The notes under the pieces were generated by a model. That model did no database searches. It was given only the letters and a program-made list of their open reading frames with translations, and was not told the DNA's origin. Made by a program: the position numbers and the translations under genes. From Vibrio rarus (GTDB lineage Bacteria; Pseudomonadota; Gammaproteobacteria; Enterobacterales; Vibrionaceae), in NCBI RefSeq assembly GCF_024347075.1, contig NZ_AP024900.1, positions 1,488,001-1,552,000 on the forward strand: a DNA stretch of 64,000 bases, read 5' to 3'. This document shows positions 1 through 9,938 of this stretch, piece after piece (the first letter of the stretch is position 1; each line of letters opens with the position of its first letter).

Positions 1-632
1 TGGTTATCGGTGCAGTGTTGTGACCACTGCGATAAGCCTACATTTTCCACACCTTTCGCCGTTAAGCTACGAGATAAGGCATCACAAAATGCACTGGCCT
101 TACCATAACCATTTTCATCAAAGATCTGTTGCGCTTTCATCACAGTATCACCCTGACGGCGTAAACGGCGCATTTTGATAAGTTCGCCAAGCAGTGCGCC
201 TGCACCAATGAGCGCGCCACCACTTAATAAGGCGCTCCATGCGAGCCCTAAATAATCCATTGATTGAAAGGAATGAATCACTGAATCCACTAACTGCCAT
301 GCGCTCAAAGTGCCCAAGGTAGCAAATAATAATTTCCATTTAAGGGGCACTTTCTTTTTAGTAAATAAGGTCTGTACTTTCTCTTCAATGTCATCTGCAG
401 CGCCCTCTTGCTGTGAGGCAACTAAGGGGTCACTTTTAATAAACTCATGCTCGGCAAACGTTTGTTTTGCACTTAAATCTGGCTCAGGCTGCGTATTGGC
501 ACCATCAGCAAATAAGTCATCACCGAATTGGCGGGGATCCTCTTTAGACGAAGCCGGTTGCTTCGCACTTTTTTGCGACGAAAACGCATCAGACGTTGCC
601 GAAAAAACTTGTTTTTGTTTATATTCGCTCAC
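1..632 (-). CDS. ycjF: YcjF family inner-membrane protein (DUF697), C-terminus outside window
   Basis: Only the first 210 codons are in the window; the gene runs off the left edge. I place the start at a GTG 4 bases after the ycjX stop, with TAAGG just upstream; no ATG is available nearby. The N-terminal ~90 residues are polar and low in complexity, then two hydrophobic segments follow at about residues 100-117 and 127-152, and then a basic segment (LIKMRRLRRQGD). This order is typical of YcjF/TIGR01620. In enterobacteria ycjX and ycjF form an operon of the phage-shock (Psp) regulon; their molecular role is not settled. The tight spacing here supports co-transcription with ycjX. Confidence 0.85.
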   Translation of the reverse strand, partial: MSEYKQKQVFSATSDAFSSQKSAKQPASSKEDPRQFGDDLFADGANTQPEPDLSAKQTFAEHEFIKSDPLVASQQEGAADDIEEKVQTLFTKKKVPLKWKLLFATLGTLSAWQLVDSVIHSFQSMDYLGLAWSALLSGGALIGAGALLGELIKMRRLRRQGDTVMKAQQIFDENGYGKASAFCDALSRSLTAKGVENVGLSQWSQHCTDN

Positions 633-636
633 AGCG

Positions 637-2007
637 CTACCTTAATTTATCACCTAATAAAAACTGCATCACTTTATCCATACCTATATGAGGTAATGGT
701 TGTGTTTCTAGCGCATCTTTTGGTCTGAAACTTGAAAAATCAAAGCCTTGTTTTTGCCAAAAATCCGCTTTCGGCAACGTCGCTGGCACCTCACCTGGGT
801 ACAAAGTCACAGACTCCCCCTCCAATGTGGTGCCATGTATCACCGGCGTTGCCCCTGATTTTTGCTCAACAAACCCTGTATCGGTGGATTGAATAGAGGC
901 AAATGGAATGCACTCCATCGCAACACTTTCAAAAGAAACATGCTGCCAAATGGGTTGCACCAAATGGCGCAGTAACAAATTCAAGTTAGCGTGCTGATCT
1001 GGGGTAATGTGGTCGGCTTTGGTGGCAGCAAACAGCAATTTATCCGTGCGTGGGGAAAACAAACGGCGCAGCAAACCATTTTTACCATAGCTAAAGCTTT
1101 TCATGATTTCTGTTAATGCGATTTGCATGTCACAAAAAGCGTGCTCCCCTTGGTTGAGTGGCGTTAGGACATCCACCAGCAAAATCTGCCGATCAAATGA
1201 CGAGAAGTAATCACGATAAAACGGCTTAATCACTTGTGATTGGTACTCTTGATAACGCTTAACCAACAAACTAAGCGCGCAGCCCTTGGCGGGCTTTTCT
1301 TCACTCACATAAGGGAAAAACAGCACGACTGGTGCCTCGGCAAGTTCACCCGGTAACACAAATCGTCCCGGTTGAATGAGCTGATAACCTTGAGATTTTA
1401 GGCTCAGCAGTAATTGGGTAAATTCTGTTGCTACACGATTAATTAACTTATCGTCTTGTTCGGCGAGTAAATCCAGTGTTGCAGCACGCTCAAGCCAAGC
1501 CTTTACCTCAGGCAAGTCTATTTGCCGTAAACGGTGAATCTGTTGTTGTGACCAATGAGTAAAGTCCATATCTAACATAGGAAGATCAAGCAACCACTCT
1601 CCTGGGTAATCCACTAGATCAAGATATAAAGTGGCGTTACGACTGAGTAATTTGCGGGCTTTACTGCGTGGTTTGTATTTGATGGCAATGCGAATCTCAC
1701 TCACGTCACGAGTGGGCGTAGGCCACTGAGGGGGCGTCGCCCGTAGCGACTCATAAGAAGCATCGAGATTAAAGCGGGCCGTAAGCAAGTTTTTTTGCGG
1801 TACTCGTCTTGCACCTAGTAATCGTCCATCACGACTTGCGGTAAGTAGCGGTAGGTTATCATGGGTCGAAGTGTGCAACAGTTGATCGACAAATGAGGTG
1901 ATAAAGGCGGTTTTTCCGGCACGAGAAAGGCCGGTGACACCAATTCTAAGGTGTGCATCCAGCCCTCTATTAAGTAATTGTTTTGCTTCGCTTGTTATTT
2001 TGTTCAT
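637..2007 (-). CDS. ycjX: YcjX-like P-loop GTPase (DUF463)
   Basis: This 456-residue protein has a P-loop GLSRAGKT at residues 26-33, a DxPG switch-like motif (VDYPGEW, around 133-138) and TKAD at 329-332, which resembles the guanine-specificity motif. These are the marks of the YcjX/DUF463 family of predicted nucleotide-binding stress proteins. The start ATG has AGGAGCGTGAT in front. It is the first gene of a two-gene operon with ycjF, 4 bases apart. In E. coli the pair belongs to the PspF/sigma54 regulon. I looked for a -24/-12 sigma54 promoter upstream and did not see a convincing one, so phage-shock control is not shown here. Confidence 0.92.
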   Translation of the reverse strand: MNKITSEAKQLLNRGLDAHLRIGVTGLSRAGKTAFITSFVDQLLHTSTHDNLPLLTASRDGRLLGARRVPQKNLLTARFNLDASYESLRATPPQWPTPTRDVSEIRIAIKYKPRSKARKLLSRNATLYLDLVDYPGEWLLDLPMLDMDFTHWSQQQIHRLRQIDLPEVKAWLERAATLDLLAEQDDKLINRVATEFTQLLLSLKSQGYQLIQPGRFVLPGELAEAPVVLFFPYVSEEKPAKGCALSLLVKRYQEYQSQVIKPFYRDYFSSFDRQILLVDVLTPLNQGEHAFCDMQIALTEIMKSFSYGKNGLLRRLFSPRTDKLLFAATKADHITPDQHANLNLLLRHLVQPIWQHVSFESVAMECIPFASIQSTDTGFVEQKSGATPVIHGTTLEGESVTLYPGEVPATLPKADFWQKQGFDFSSFRPKDALETQPLPHIGMDKVMQFLLGDKLR

Positions 2008-2079
2008 ATCACGCTCCTAGCTTCAAGATATTGAATTCGAATCCAAATATCCAGTGTTAGAGCGCAACATTAACAAGAT

Positions 2080-2265
2080 TTAATCATCTACGATGAGCTT
2101 ATAGATAACAAATAGAGACAATTCGAGAAGTAATGTCAATACAATGGTAATAGTAATGTATTTCTCATGAAAGATAGCAATTCCATTCAGAATTAAGTCG
2201 TAGCAAAGAAAGCCGCCAATAACGATAGCAACGATCATTTGAAGAATTTTTACAAAACGTGGCAT
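2080..2265 (-). CDS. Small two-helix membrane protein, unknown
   Basis: A 61-codon frame with AGGGGATGTT before the ATG, which is a good ribosome-binding site. The product has two hydrophobic stretches (about residues 8-28 and 37-58), a basic N-terminus (MPRFVK) and an acidic C-terminus (VDD), so it is probably a hairpin inner-membrane protein with few soluble residues. It sits between the fumarase gene and ycjX on the same strand, 72 bases ahead of ycjX. It does not resemble PspB, PspC, PspD or PspG as I remember them. I do not recognise the family. Confidence 0.55.
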   Translation of the reverse strand: MPRFVKILQMIVAIVIGGFLCYDLILNGIAIFHEKYITITIVLTLLLELSLFVIYKLIVDD

Positions 2266-2414
2266 AACATCCCCTGTTAAATAGAGTCACTGTTAATTGT
2301 ATCAGCTATCTCGCTGAATTCTCGGTAAAAAGCGCAATCTTTGGTTTCATCGAGTATGCAGATCCTATCCGTTAACGTCACTCAAGTATTGCGCTTGTAC
2401 AAACTTAAAACAAA

Positions 2415-3932
2415 TTACTCGTTCATTTCAGCTATTTTGACTTTCCAAATATCGGGGCCTGTTTGATGCGCATTTTCGCCATTGGAATCCACGGCCACCG
2501 TTACAGGCATATCTTGCACATCAAATTCGTAGATAGCTTCCATGCCTAACTCTGCAAAGGCAATTACTTTTGCGCTCTTAATGGCTTTTGATACTAAATA
2601 CGCAGCGCCACCTACTGCCATTAAGTAGACCGCTTTATTTTGTTTAATTAACTCCACTGTTTGTGCGCCGCGCTCCGCTTTGCCTATCATCCCTGCGATG
2701 CCGGTTTGTGAGAGCATCATATCAGTGAATTTATCCATGCGGGTAGAGGTGGTTGGTCCGGCCGGCCCCACCGCTTCGTCACCTACCGCATCTACCGGTC
2801 CAACGTAGTAGATAAACTTGCCATTGAAGTCAACACCTTCAGGTAGCCCTTCACCACTTTCAAGGAGCTGTTGAATGCGCTTATGTGCCGCATCACGGCC
2901 TGTGAGCATCTTCCCTGATAGAAGTAACGTCTCCCCTGTTTTCCATGTTTCAATCTCTTGCTGGGTTACGGAATCCAGATTGACACGGCGAGCTTTCGCC
3001 CCCGCTTCCCAAGTAATTTCAGGCCAATCTTCTAATTTAGGCGGGGTCAGTTTGGCAGGACCTGAGCCATCTAATGTAAAGTGTACGTGACGAGTGGCGG
3101 CGCAGTTTGGGATCATACAAACAGGTTTTGATGCGGCATGTGTAGGAGCGGTTTTAATTTTAACATCCACCACGGTGGTTAAACCGCCTAACCCTTGCGC
3201 GCCAATACCGGTGCGGTTGGCTCGCTCAAAAATATCCAAACGCATTTTTTCTTCCGTGGTTTGCGCGCCGCGTTCCATTAACTCATGAATATCAACAGGG
3301 TCCATTAATGATTCTTTGGCCAATACCGCCGCCTTTTCTGCCGTTCCGCCTATACCGATACCTATCATTCCAGGTGGACACCATCCTGCCCCCATAGTCG
3401 GCAAGGTTTTTTCGACCCACTCACCCACATCATCTGATGGGTTTAGCATTACCATTTTTGTTTTGTTCTCAGAACCGCCGCCTTTCGCCGCAATTTGCAC
3501 CTCCACTTTATCTCCCGGCACCATATTGATGTGCACGACAGCAGGTGTGTTGTCTTTACTGTTAATTCGTTTCCCAGCAGGATCTAATAAAATAGAGGCT
3601 CGCAACGGGTTGTCTGGATTGGTGTAGGCTTGTCTTACCCCTTCATCCACCATGTCTTGTACTGTGACATCGGTATCTTGCCACTGCACTTTCATACCGA
3701 TATTAACAAAGCAAGTGACTATGCCCGTGTCTTGACAGATAGGTCGATGCCCTTCGGCAGACAAACGCGAATTGATTAGAATCTGAGCAATGGCATCTTT
3801 CGCCGCGGTACTTTGCTCGGCGTGATACGCTTTTTCTAATGCTTGCACAAAATCAAGCGGATGATAGTAAGAGATATATTGCAGCGCATCTGCCACACTG
3901 CTGATGAGATCTTGCTTACGAATTACGGTCAT
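2415..3932 (-). CDS. fumA: Class I fumarate hydratase
   Basis: Iron-sulfur fumarase of the TCA cycle, interconverting fumarate and malate in the cytoplasm. At 505 residues it is single-chain, with the alpha-type domain first and the beta-type domain after it; E. coli FumA is about 548 because of extra N-terminal sequence. Cys66 (PICQDTG), Cys185 (GWCPPG) and a Cys in CMIPNCAATRH (272/277) match the three ligands of the [4Fe-4S] cluster. The C-terminal domain carries GPAGPTTSTRMDKF, typical of the family. The start follows AAGGGCC on the leader. It is transcribed divergently from pabB. The class is clear; whether it should be called fumA or fumB is by similarity only. Confidence 0.95.
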   Translation of the reverse strand: MTVIRKQDLISSVADALQYISYYHPLDFVQALEKAYHAEQSTAAKDAIAQILINSRLSAEGHRPICQDTGIVTCFVNIGMKVQWQDTDVTVQDMVDEGVRQAYTNPDNPLRASILLDPAGKRINSKDNTPAVVHINMVPGDKVEVQIAAKGGGSENKTKMVMLNPSDDVGEWVEKTLPTMGAGWCPPGMIGIGIGGTAEKAAVLAKESLMDPVDIHELMERGAQTTEEKMRLDIFERANRTGIGAQGLGGLTTVVDVKIKTAPTHAASKPVCMIPNCAATRHVHFTLDGSGPAKLTPPKLEDWPEITWEAGAKARRVNLDSVTQQEIETWKTGETLLLSGKMLTGRDAAHKRIQQLLESGEGLPEGVDFNGKFIYYVGPVDAVGDEAVGPAGPTTSTRMDKFTDMMLSQTGIAGMIGKAERGAQTVELIKQNKAVYLMAVGGAAYLVSKAIKSAKVIAFAELGMEAIYEFDVQDMPVTVAVDSNGENAHQTGPDIWKVKIAEMNE

Positions 3933-4093
3933 TCGTCGAGGCCCTTTTAGTCAGTCGGATTCCATTTCATATTACGGGTCAGTCAAAGACTTAACACACG
4001 TTCTGAACTATTGATAAATGTATGATACCCTTGCTGCGAATATCAAACCACACTCACCCTTACGGTGTTGTCACATTTCAAGCAATTTGATAG

Positions 4094-5455
4094 ATGTCCG
4101 ATTTAAATATTAAAACCTTATCCGTTAGTTATCGAAAAAACCTGGCTGTTGAACTCTTTGAACAACTGGAGCGACGCCCTTACGCCATGCTACTTAGGTC
4201 TGCCTCTGATGATCATCCCAATAGTCGCTACGATATCCTTGTTGCTGACCCCATTGTAACAGTGGAAACCTTTGCCGATACCCATCAGGTGACAATGGGT
4301 GACAAGGTCACTCAATCTTGTGCCGATCCCTTTGAGCTGTTACGTCAATTGCAACAGCAGTATCTGCCCGACGCTAAAAACCCCCAGCAATATCCCTTTA
4401 TTGGTGGTTGGCTTGGGTATTTTGCTTATGATTTAGGCCGTTGCATTGAAAAAATAGACAGCATTGCCCACAAAGATTTACACGCCCCAGACATGGCGGT
4501 GGGTTTATACGATAAAGCGCTCATTGTTGACCATAAACTTCAGCGCGCCTACTGGGTTGGGGAACACCTTGAGTCTTTACCCGTAACCCATGCCCAAAAC
4601 CAGTCCCATGCGCATACCAAAGCAGAGTTTCATTTAAATAGCCCTTGGCAAGCCAATATGACCCGAAGTGAGTACCAAACTCGTTTTGCTGCTGTACAAG
4701 AATATCTCTTATCGGGTGATTGCTACCAAATCAATCTGGCTCAGCGTTTTAGTGCACACTATCAAGGGAGCGAATGGCAAGCCTATCGAACCCTTGAAGA
4801 TGAAAACCAAGCGCCCTTTTCCGCTTTTATCAGGCTGCCACAACACGCTATTTTAAGTGTCTCGCCTGAGCGTTTTCTGCTTTGTCACGAGATGCAGGTA
4901 GAAACCAAACCCATTAAAGGAACGCGACCTCGCTTTAATGACCCTATAGAAGACCAAAAGCAAATTGATGACTTAAAACAGGCGCAAAAAGATCAGGCAG
5001 AAAACCTAATGATTGTTGATCTGTTACGTAATGATATTGGCCGAGTGTCGGCCCCTGGCACAGTAAAAGTGCCGCATTTATTTGAAATTGAAAGCTTTCC
5101 TGCGGTTCATCACTTAGTGAGTACGGTTACCGGTGAGCTCGATAGTCGTTTTGATGTGTACGATCTATTAAGGGCTTGTTTTCCTGGAGGCTCTATCACT
5201 GGAGCGCCCAAAGTACGGGCGATGCAAATTATAGAAGAGCTGGAACCTCATCGTCGCAGTGTGTATTGCGGCAGTATTGGTTATATTAGTCGCTGTCAAA
5301 ATATGGACACCAGCATCACTATTCGAACGTTAATCACAGAGAACCAACAGATCCACGCCTGGGCTGGCGGAGGCTTGGTTGCCGACAGTGAGTGCCAACT
5401 GGAATATGAAGAAACCTTGCACAAACTGGGGAAAATTCTGCCAATATTAGAATAA
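4094..5455 (+). CDS. pabB: Aminodeoxychorismate synthase component I
   Basis: PabB converts chorismate plus ammonia (from PabA) to 4-amino-4-deoxychorismate in folate synthesis. The 453-residue protein contains PIKGTRPR with Lys275, the position of the catalytic lysine that separates PabB from anthranilate synthase TrpE (which has Ala there). It also has ENLMIVDLLRNDIGRV and FPGGSITGAPKVRAM, the Mg/chorismate-binding core, and an N-terminal TrpE-like domain. The ribosome-binding site is weak. It is followed by nudL 87 bases later, as in E. coli, where pabB and nudL (yeaB) are adjacent, so the two probably form an operon. Confidence 0.95.
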   Translation: MSDLNIKTLSVSYRKNLAVELFEQLERRPYAMLLRSASDDHPNSRYDILVADPIVTVETFADTHQVTMGDKVTQSCADPFELLRQLQQQYLPDAKNPQQYPFIGGWLGYFAYDLGRCIEKIDSIAHKDLHAPDMAVGLYDKALIVDHKLQRAYWVGEHLESLPVTHAQNQSHAHTKAEFHLNSPWQANMTRSEYQTRFAAVQEYLLSGDCYQINLAQRFSAHYQGSEWQAYRTLEDENQAPFSAFIRLPQHAILSVSPERFLLCHEMQVETKPIKGTRPRFNDPIEDQKQIDDLKQAQKDQAENLMIVDLLRNDIGRVSAPGTVKVPHLFEIESFPAVHHLVSTVTGELDSRFDVYDLLRACFPGGSITGAPKVRAMQIIEELEPHRRSVYCGSIGYISRCQNMDTSITIRTLITENQQIHAWAGGGLVADSECQLEYEETLHKLGKILPILE

Positions 5456-5542
5456 GTCACATAATGCAGTTCACATAGTTCAGTTCACACGCTACTCATC
5501 ACAGTAAGTCAGTGAGCAACATTACGCAAAGTAGAGGGTGAG

Positions 5543-6154
5543 ATGACCAAAAATGAATTTGTACAACGATTTATGCTTGTTGAGCCTTTTGATTATGACT
5601 CTCTAAGTCTAAAACGGTTAAGCTCTCTTGATCACAATCAACTGCGCCCTGCGGCCGTTTTAATTTGCTTAGTTGAACGAAACCACACTTTGAATGTGCT
5701 ATTGACTAAGCGTGCGGCACATTTAAAGCATCATCCCGGCCAAGTGAGCTTCCCCGGGGGTAAGTTTGAGCAAAGCGATAAGAAACTTTGCAATACGGCA
5801 ATTCGTGAAACCTATGAAGAAGTGGGTATCCCACCCTCCATGATTTCGGTGATGGGTGCCCTACCGCCCATCGCCACTATTAGTCAATTTGCCGTGACTC
5901 CATTTGTTGCTCTGGTGGATGCTAATTATCAGGTCAAGACCGACCCAAATGAAGTAGCCGAGGTGTTTGAAGTGCCCGCGCAATTTCTTTTTTCTGCGGC
6001 TAATTTATTCCATTGCCATTTTCAATTAAAAACCGCCACCCATAAAGTGTTCGCCATTCCCTATCAACATCATTTTATCTGGGGGGTAACAGCGCAAATT
6101 ATTGAAGCATTACAAAGACAGCTCTCTCATTTTGGTCGAATAAACAGCGCTTAA
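5543..6154 (+). CDS. nudL: Nudix CoA pyrophosphatase
   Basis: The protein (203 residues) has the UPF0035/CoA-pyrophosphatase signature LLTKRAAHLKHHPGQVSFPG (53-72) running directly into a Nudix box at 72-95 that ends in RETYEEVG. As in other NudL proteins, the first part of the box is atypical (GGKFEQSD). The family hydrolyses CoA and its derivatives to 3',5'-ADP and 4'-phosphopantetheine. The conserved order pabB-nudL supports the name. Activity is inferred from family. Confidence 0.9.
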   Translation: MTKNEFVQRFMLVEPFDYDSLSLKRLSSLDHNQLRPAAVLICLVERNHTLNVLLTKRAAHLKHHPGQVSFPGGKFEQSDKKLCNTAIRETYEEVGIPPSMISVMGALPPIATISQFAVTPFVALVDANYQVKTDPNEVAEVFEVPAQFLFSAANLFHCHFQLKTATHKVFAIPYQHHFIWGVTAQIIEALQRQLSHFGRINSA

Positions 6155-6270
6155 AAAAAATTTCCTAATAAATCGCTACTCAATACTTGATGCAAAATTA
6201 TTGGCGGGTAAACTGATACCTTCTATTTCTTTACTATTTCTCAATAGCATCTATTGGAGAGTTAAACCTA

Positions 6271-7671
6271 ATGACTTACGCGCCTGTAACAGACGTACTT
6301 AACGGAAAACTAGCAGTCAACAGTGAAGTCACTGTTCGTGGGTGGATCCGTTCACGTCGCGATTCCAAAGCTGGAATCTCTTTTCTTGCCATCTATGACG
6401 GCTCTTGTTTCGACCCGATTCAGGCCGTGGTCCCAAATAATTTGAGCAATTACGACGAAGAAGTCCTAAAACTGACTACAGGTTGTTCTGTAGAAGTAAC
6501 GGGCACTATCGTTGAATCTCCGGCTAAAGGTCAGGATTTCGAATTGGCGGCCAGCAACGTGAACGTTGTGGGTTGGGTTGAAGACGCAGACACTTACCCT
6601 ATGGCTAAGACGCGTCACTCTATCGAATACCTTCGCGAAGTGGCGCACCTTCGTCCACGTACTAACGTGATTGGCGCTGTGGCTCGCGTACGTAACTGTT
6701 TGTCTCAAGCGATTCACCGTTTTTACCACGAGCAAGGTTTCTTCTGGACATCGGCTCCGTTAATCACCGCCTCTGACGCAGAAGGCGCAGGTGAAATGTT
6801 CCGCGTTTCTACGCTGGATCTGGAAAACCTACCACGTACCGAACAAGGTAAAGTAGACTTTAACGAAGACTTCTTTGGTAAAGAGACCTTCCTTACGGTG
6901 TCTGGTCAATTAAATGCCGAAGCATACGCTTGTGCATTAAGCAAAGTGTACACCTTTGGTCCTACTTTCCGTGCCGAAAACTCAAACACCAGCCGTCACT
7001 TAGCGGAATTCTGGATGGTTGAACCTGAAATTGCTTTTGCTGATCTTGATGATGCTGCGAAACTGGCAGAAGACATGCTTAAATACGTATTTAAAGCGGT
7101 ACTTGAAGAGCGTCGTGACGATCTTGAGTTCTTTGCTCAGCGTATTGATAAGCAAGCCATCACTCGCCTAGAGCAGTTTGTTGATGCTGATTTTGCACAA
7201 GTGGACTACACCGATGCGATTCAAATTCTACAAGACTCTGGCCGTGAATTTGAATTCAACGTTGAATGGGGCATTGATTTGTCTTCAGAACATGAACGCT
7301 ACCTTGCTGAAGAACACTTCAAGGCACCGGTGATTGTTAAGAACTACCCTAAAGACATTAAGGCATTCTACATGCGCCTTAACGAAGATGGCAAAACGGT
7401 TGCCGCTATGGATGTCCTAGCACCGGGTATTGGTGAAATCATTGGTGGTGCACAACGTGAAGAACGTTTAGACGTTCTCGATGCACGCATGATCGCTATG
7501 GGTATCGACCCTGAGCACATGGGTTGGTATCGCGACCTTCGTCGTTACGGCACTGTGCCTCACGCAGGTTTTGGTCTTGGTTTCGAGCGTCTTGTGTCTT
7601 ACGTAACGGGCATGGGTAATGTTCGTGATGTGATTCCATTCCCACGTACACCACGTAGCGCCAATTTCTAA
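6271..7671 (+). CDS. asnS: Asparaginyl-tRNA synthetase
   Basis: Class IIb synthetase of 466 residues that charges tRNA-Asn. The N-terminal OB-fold binds the anticodon ([18 protein letters not shown]). Motif 2 is visible as [20 protein letters not shown] and motif 3 as GFGLGFERL at 433-441. The ATG is preceded by TTGGAGAGTTAAACCTA, a good ribosome-binding site. Codon use looks strongly optimised, as expected for a highly expressed gene. A strong intrinsic terminator follows 17 bases after the stop, so the gene is probably monocistronic. Confidence 0.97.
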   Translation: MTYAPVTDVLNGKLAVNSEVTVRGWIRSRRDSKAGISFLAIYDGSCFDPIQAVVPNNLSNYDEEVLKLTTGCSVEVTGTIVESPAKGQDFELAASNVNVVGWVEDADTYPMAKTRHSIEYLREVAHLRPRTNVIGAVARVRNCLSQAIHRFYHEQGFFWTSAPLITASDAEGAGEMFRVSTLDLENLPRTEQGKVDFNEDFFGKETFLTVSGQLNAEAYACALSKVYTFGPTFRAENSNTSRHLAEFWMVEPEIAFADLDDAAKLAEDMLKYVFKAVLEERRDDLEFFAQRIDKQAITRLEQFVDADFAQVDYTDAIQILQDSGREFEFNVEWGIDLSSEHERYLAEEHFKAPVIVKNYPKDIKAFYMRLNEDGKTVAAMDVLAPGIGEIIGGAQREERLDVLDARMIAMGIDPEHMGWYRDLRRYGTVPHAGFGLGFERLVSYVTGMGNVRDVIPFPRTPRSANF

Positions 7672-7687
7672 ATAAACGCCTAATCTA

Positions 7688-7712
7688 AAAAACCGCCTTT
7701 GGCGGTTTTTTT
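7688..7712 (+). terminator. asnS intrinsic terminator
   Basis: The stem AACCGCC / GGCGGTT closes a 3-base loop and is followed by a run of seven T. It lies directly after asnS. Confidence 0.92.
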
Positions 7713-7785
7713 GTGCGTCGTTTTCATAAATACTTGATATAAGTGCATTGCATAGACTTGCACAGATAAATTAGTCATAAACCTA

Positions 7786-7814
7786 TTGTTTTGCCCATTT
7801 TCTACAGGTATAAA
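7786..7814 (+). promoter_or_regulatory. Candidate sigma70 promoter of aspC
   Basis: TTGTTT and TATAAA are separated by exactly 17 bases and lie about 48 bases upstream of the aspC start. No other promoter-like pair this good is visible in the gap after the asnS terminator. Not tested. Confidence 0.5.
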
Positions 7815-7861
7815 TAAATAAGGTCATTATCCTTAAATTACATTAGTACGGACGGAATCTC

Positions 7862-9052
7862 ATGTTTGAAAAAGTAGTCGCAGCGCCTGCTGACCCAATC
7901 CTTGGTTTAACTGAAGAGTTTAAAAAAGACACTCGCGATAATAAAATTAATCTTGGTGTTGGCATTTACAAAAATGAGCAAGGTACGACTCCTGTTCTCG
8001 CAACAGTAAAAAAAGCCGAGCAAGCGATTCTTGAAACCGAAACCACTAAGTCTTACCTTACTATTGAAGGTACAGCGGAATACGGTGTCGCGGTTCAAAA
8101 ACTACTTTTTGGTGAAAACAGTACTATTGTCTCTGAAAAACGAGCGAAAACAGCGCAAGCACCCGGTGGTACAGGTGCACTTCGCGTAGCCGGTGAGTTT
8201 ATTAAACGTCACCTTGATAGTGCAAAAATTTGGGTAAGTAACCCTACATGGGCAAACCATAAAGGCGTATTTACTGCAGCAGGTATCGAAATTGCAGAAT
8301 ATCGTTACTATAACGCTGAAACTAAAGCCAAAGACTTTGACGCTATGCTGGCGGATCTTTCACAAGCAAGTGAAGGGGATATCGTCCTATTCCACGGTTG
8401 CTGTCATAACCCTACTGGTATTGATCCAACGGCACAAGAATGGAAAGAGCTTGCTCAATTAGCCGCTGATAAAAAACTGATACCTCTATTTGATTTTGCT
8501 TACCAAGGTTTTGCCAAAGGTGTTGAAGAAGATGCTGCCGGTCTCCGTGCTTTTGCGCAACTCAATAGTGAAATTCTAGTGGCGAGCTCTTTTTCTAAAA
8601 ACTTCGGTTTATACAATGAACGTGTCGGTGCATTTACCTTAGTGGCCAGCAATAGCGACGTTGCACAAACGGCATTTTCACAAGTTAAAGGGATCATCCG
8701 TTCTATCTACTCTAACCCTCCAGCACATGGTGCGGCGGTTGTCACTTACATCTTAAATGATGCCCAGTTGCGTAAAGAGTGGGAAGGCGAAGTGAAAGAG
8801 ATGCGTGATCGTATTCAAGAGATGCGTACTTTGTTTGTAGAAACCCTGAAAGCACAAGGGGTTTCTCGTGACTTTAGCTTTATTGAAAGTCAAAACGGCA
8901 TGTTCTCTTTCTCTGGCTTAACCAAACAACAAGTCACTCGTCTTAAAGACGAATTTGCTATCTATATTGTAGGCTCTGGCCGCATCAGTGTTGCAGGTAT
9001 GACCAAAGACAACATGCTGCCACTTTGCCAAGGCATTGCTGCAGTACTTTAA
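7862..9052 (+). CDS. aspC: Aspartate / aromatic aminotransferase (PLP)
   Basis: Class I fold-type aminotransferase of 396 residues, the usual length for AspC/TyrB. The Schiff-base lysine is Lys246 in [21 protein letters not shown] places Asn183 and LFDFAYQG places Asp211, both PLP contacts. It transfers amino groups between aspartate or aromatic amino acids and 2-oxoglutarate. AspC and TyrB cannot be told apart reliably by motif, so the symbol is the commoner choice. The gene has its own promoter-like sequence and terminator. Confidence 0.92.
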   Translation: MFEKVVAAPADPILGLTEEFKKDTRDNKINLGVGIYKNEQGTTPVLATVKKAEQAILETETTKSYLTIEGTAEYGVAVQKLLFGENSTIVSEKRAKTAQAPGGTGALRVAGEFIKRHLDSAKIWVSNPTWANHKGVFTAAGIEIAEYRYYNAETKAKDFDAMLADLSQASEGDIVLFHGCCHNPTGIDPTAQEWKELAQLAADKKLIPLFDFAYQGFAKGVEEDAAGLRAFAQLNSEILVASSFSKNFGLYNERVGAFTLVASNSDVAQTAFSQVKGIIRSIYSNPPAHGAAVVTYILNDAQLRKEWEGEVKEMRDRIQEMRTLFVETLKAQGVSRDFSFIESQNGMFSFSGLTKQQVTRLKDEFAIYIVGSGRISVAGMTKDNMLPLCQGIAAVL

Positions 9053-9075
9053 AGCAACAAGGATTCATCCTATAT

Positions 9076-9100
9076 AGGCGGGTCATTACCCGCCTTTTTT
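9076..9100 (+). terminator. aspC intrinsic terminator
   Basis: Stem GGCGGGT / ACCCGCC with a 4-base loop, followed by a run of six T. It lies between aspC and the converging outer-membrane protein gene. Confidence 0.9.
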
Positions 9101-9116
9101 GTGCCTACACACCGCA

Positions 9117-9761
9117 CTAAAAACGAATTTTGGCCACGACTCCACCTTGATCAAGGTTTGCATCATCATTCCAAATCGTGCGCGCGTAAGCCCCTAATGA
9201 AAACTTCTCACTAAAATAGTAATCCAGTGACAGCTCAAAAGAGGATTCATGAATTAGGTCATACTCTAAATATTCAAGCAACATAGTGCCTTCCAGCGCA
9301 TCGGTAAAACCGTAGTTCACCCCAGTAAATACGCCCAGTAAAAATTCTTTTTCCGTAGAGAGTGTTGAGCCGGATTGATCTCGCAATTTAATTTTGGCAC
9401 CGCCAATTTTCACCCCTGCGTACACATCCCCCTTCTCCATCACCGCAAAGCGTCTTGCACCAGACAGGGTTAAATAATCAGCTCTATCGTTGCTATCCCC
9501 AAAATGGGTAAAACGTCCTTTATATTGCACATTGGTGATCCAGTGCTCGTTAATTAGCCACCTTAAATTTAAATCACTGATGGTGACATTATCCCTATCA
9601 CTGTCGATATCTGTATTGAGTTTACCGCCACCAAGGGCAACACTAAAATAATTGTAATTTACAGGGGCAGAATAAGTGCGATACCCCCAGTCAGAAGCGA
9701 GGCTTTGAGGCATAAAGACGCTGGTCAGGCTAAGCAGTGCAATCGATGAGTAAACCCTCAT
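9117..9761 (-). CDS. Small outer-membrane beta-barrel protein
   Basis: The 214-residue product begins with a signal peptide (MRVYSSIALLSLTSVFMPQSLA, likely cut after Ala22). The rest alternates hydrophobic and polar residues in short strands with glycine- and aspartate-rich turns, and ends in VVAKIRF, whose C-terminal Phe is the usual BAM signal of outer-membrane barrels. The size suggests 8-10 strands. It resembles the general OMP_b-brl group; I cannot assign a ligand. The gene is alone, convergent with aspC and divergent from the CBS-domain gene. Confidence 0.75.
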   Translation of the reverse strand: MRVYSSIALLSLTSVFMPQSLASDWGYRTYSAPVNYNYFSVALGGGKLNTDIDSDRDNVTISDLNLRWLINEHWITNVQYKGRFTHFGDSNDRADYLTLSGARRFAVMEKGDVYAGVKIGGAKIKLRDQSGSTLSTEKEFLLGVFTGVNYGFTDALEGTMLLEYLEYDLIHESSFELSLDYYFSEKFSLGAYARTIWNDDANLDQGGVVAKIRF

Positions 9762-9845
9762 ACGCTCTCCAATTTGAGTGTATATGAAAAAAGACGCTTA
9801 TATTCACTCATAATAATAGTCAATAAATGATGATAGTTTAGTGAC

Positions 9846-9874
9846 TTAACAAGGATTTAGCGCCAAACTATACA
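9846..9874 (+). promoter_or_regulatory. Candidate promoter of the CBS-domain gene
   Basis: TTAACA and TATACA are separated by 17 bases, about 65 bases upstream of the ATG at 9939. Each hexamer is close to consensus. Not tested. Confidence 0.4.
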
Positions 9875-9938
9875 ATAGATATTTATTTTTCCATTCTGTG
9901 CTGTTCAGAGTATAGAATCGCGACAATTAAGGCGTCTC

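Noticed and set aside
2008..2079. sigma54 promoter for ycjXF
   Set aside because: No GG-N10-GC element at usable distance could be found.
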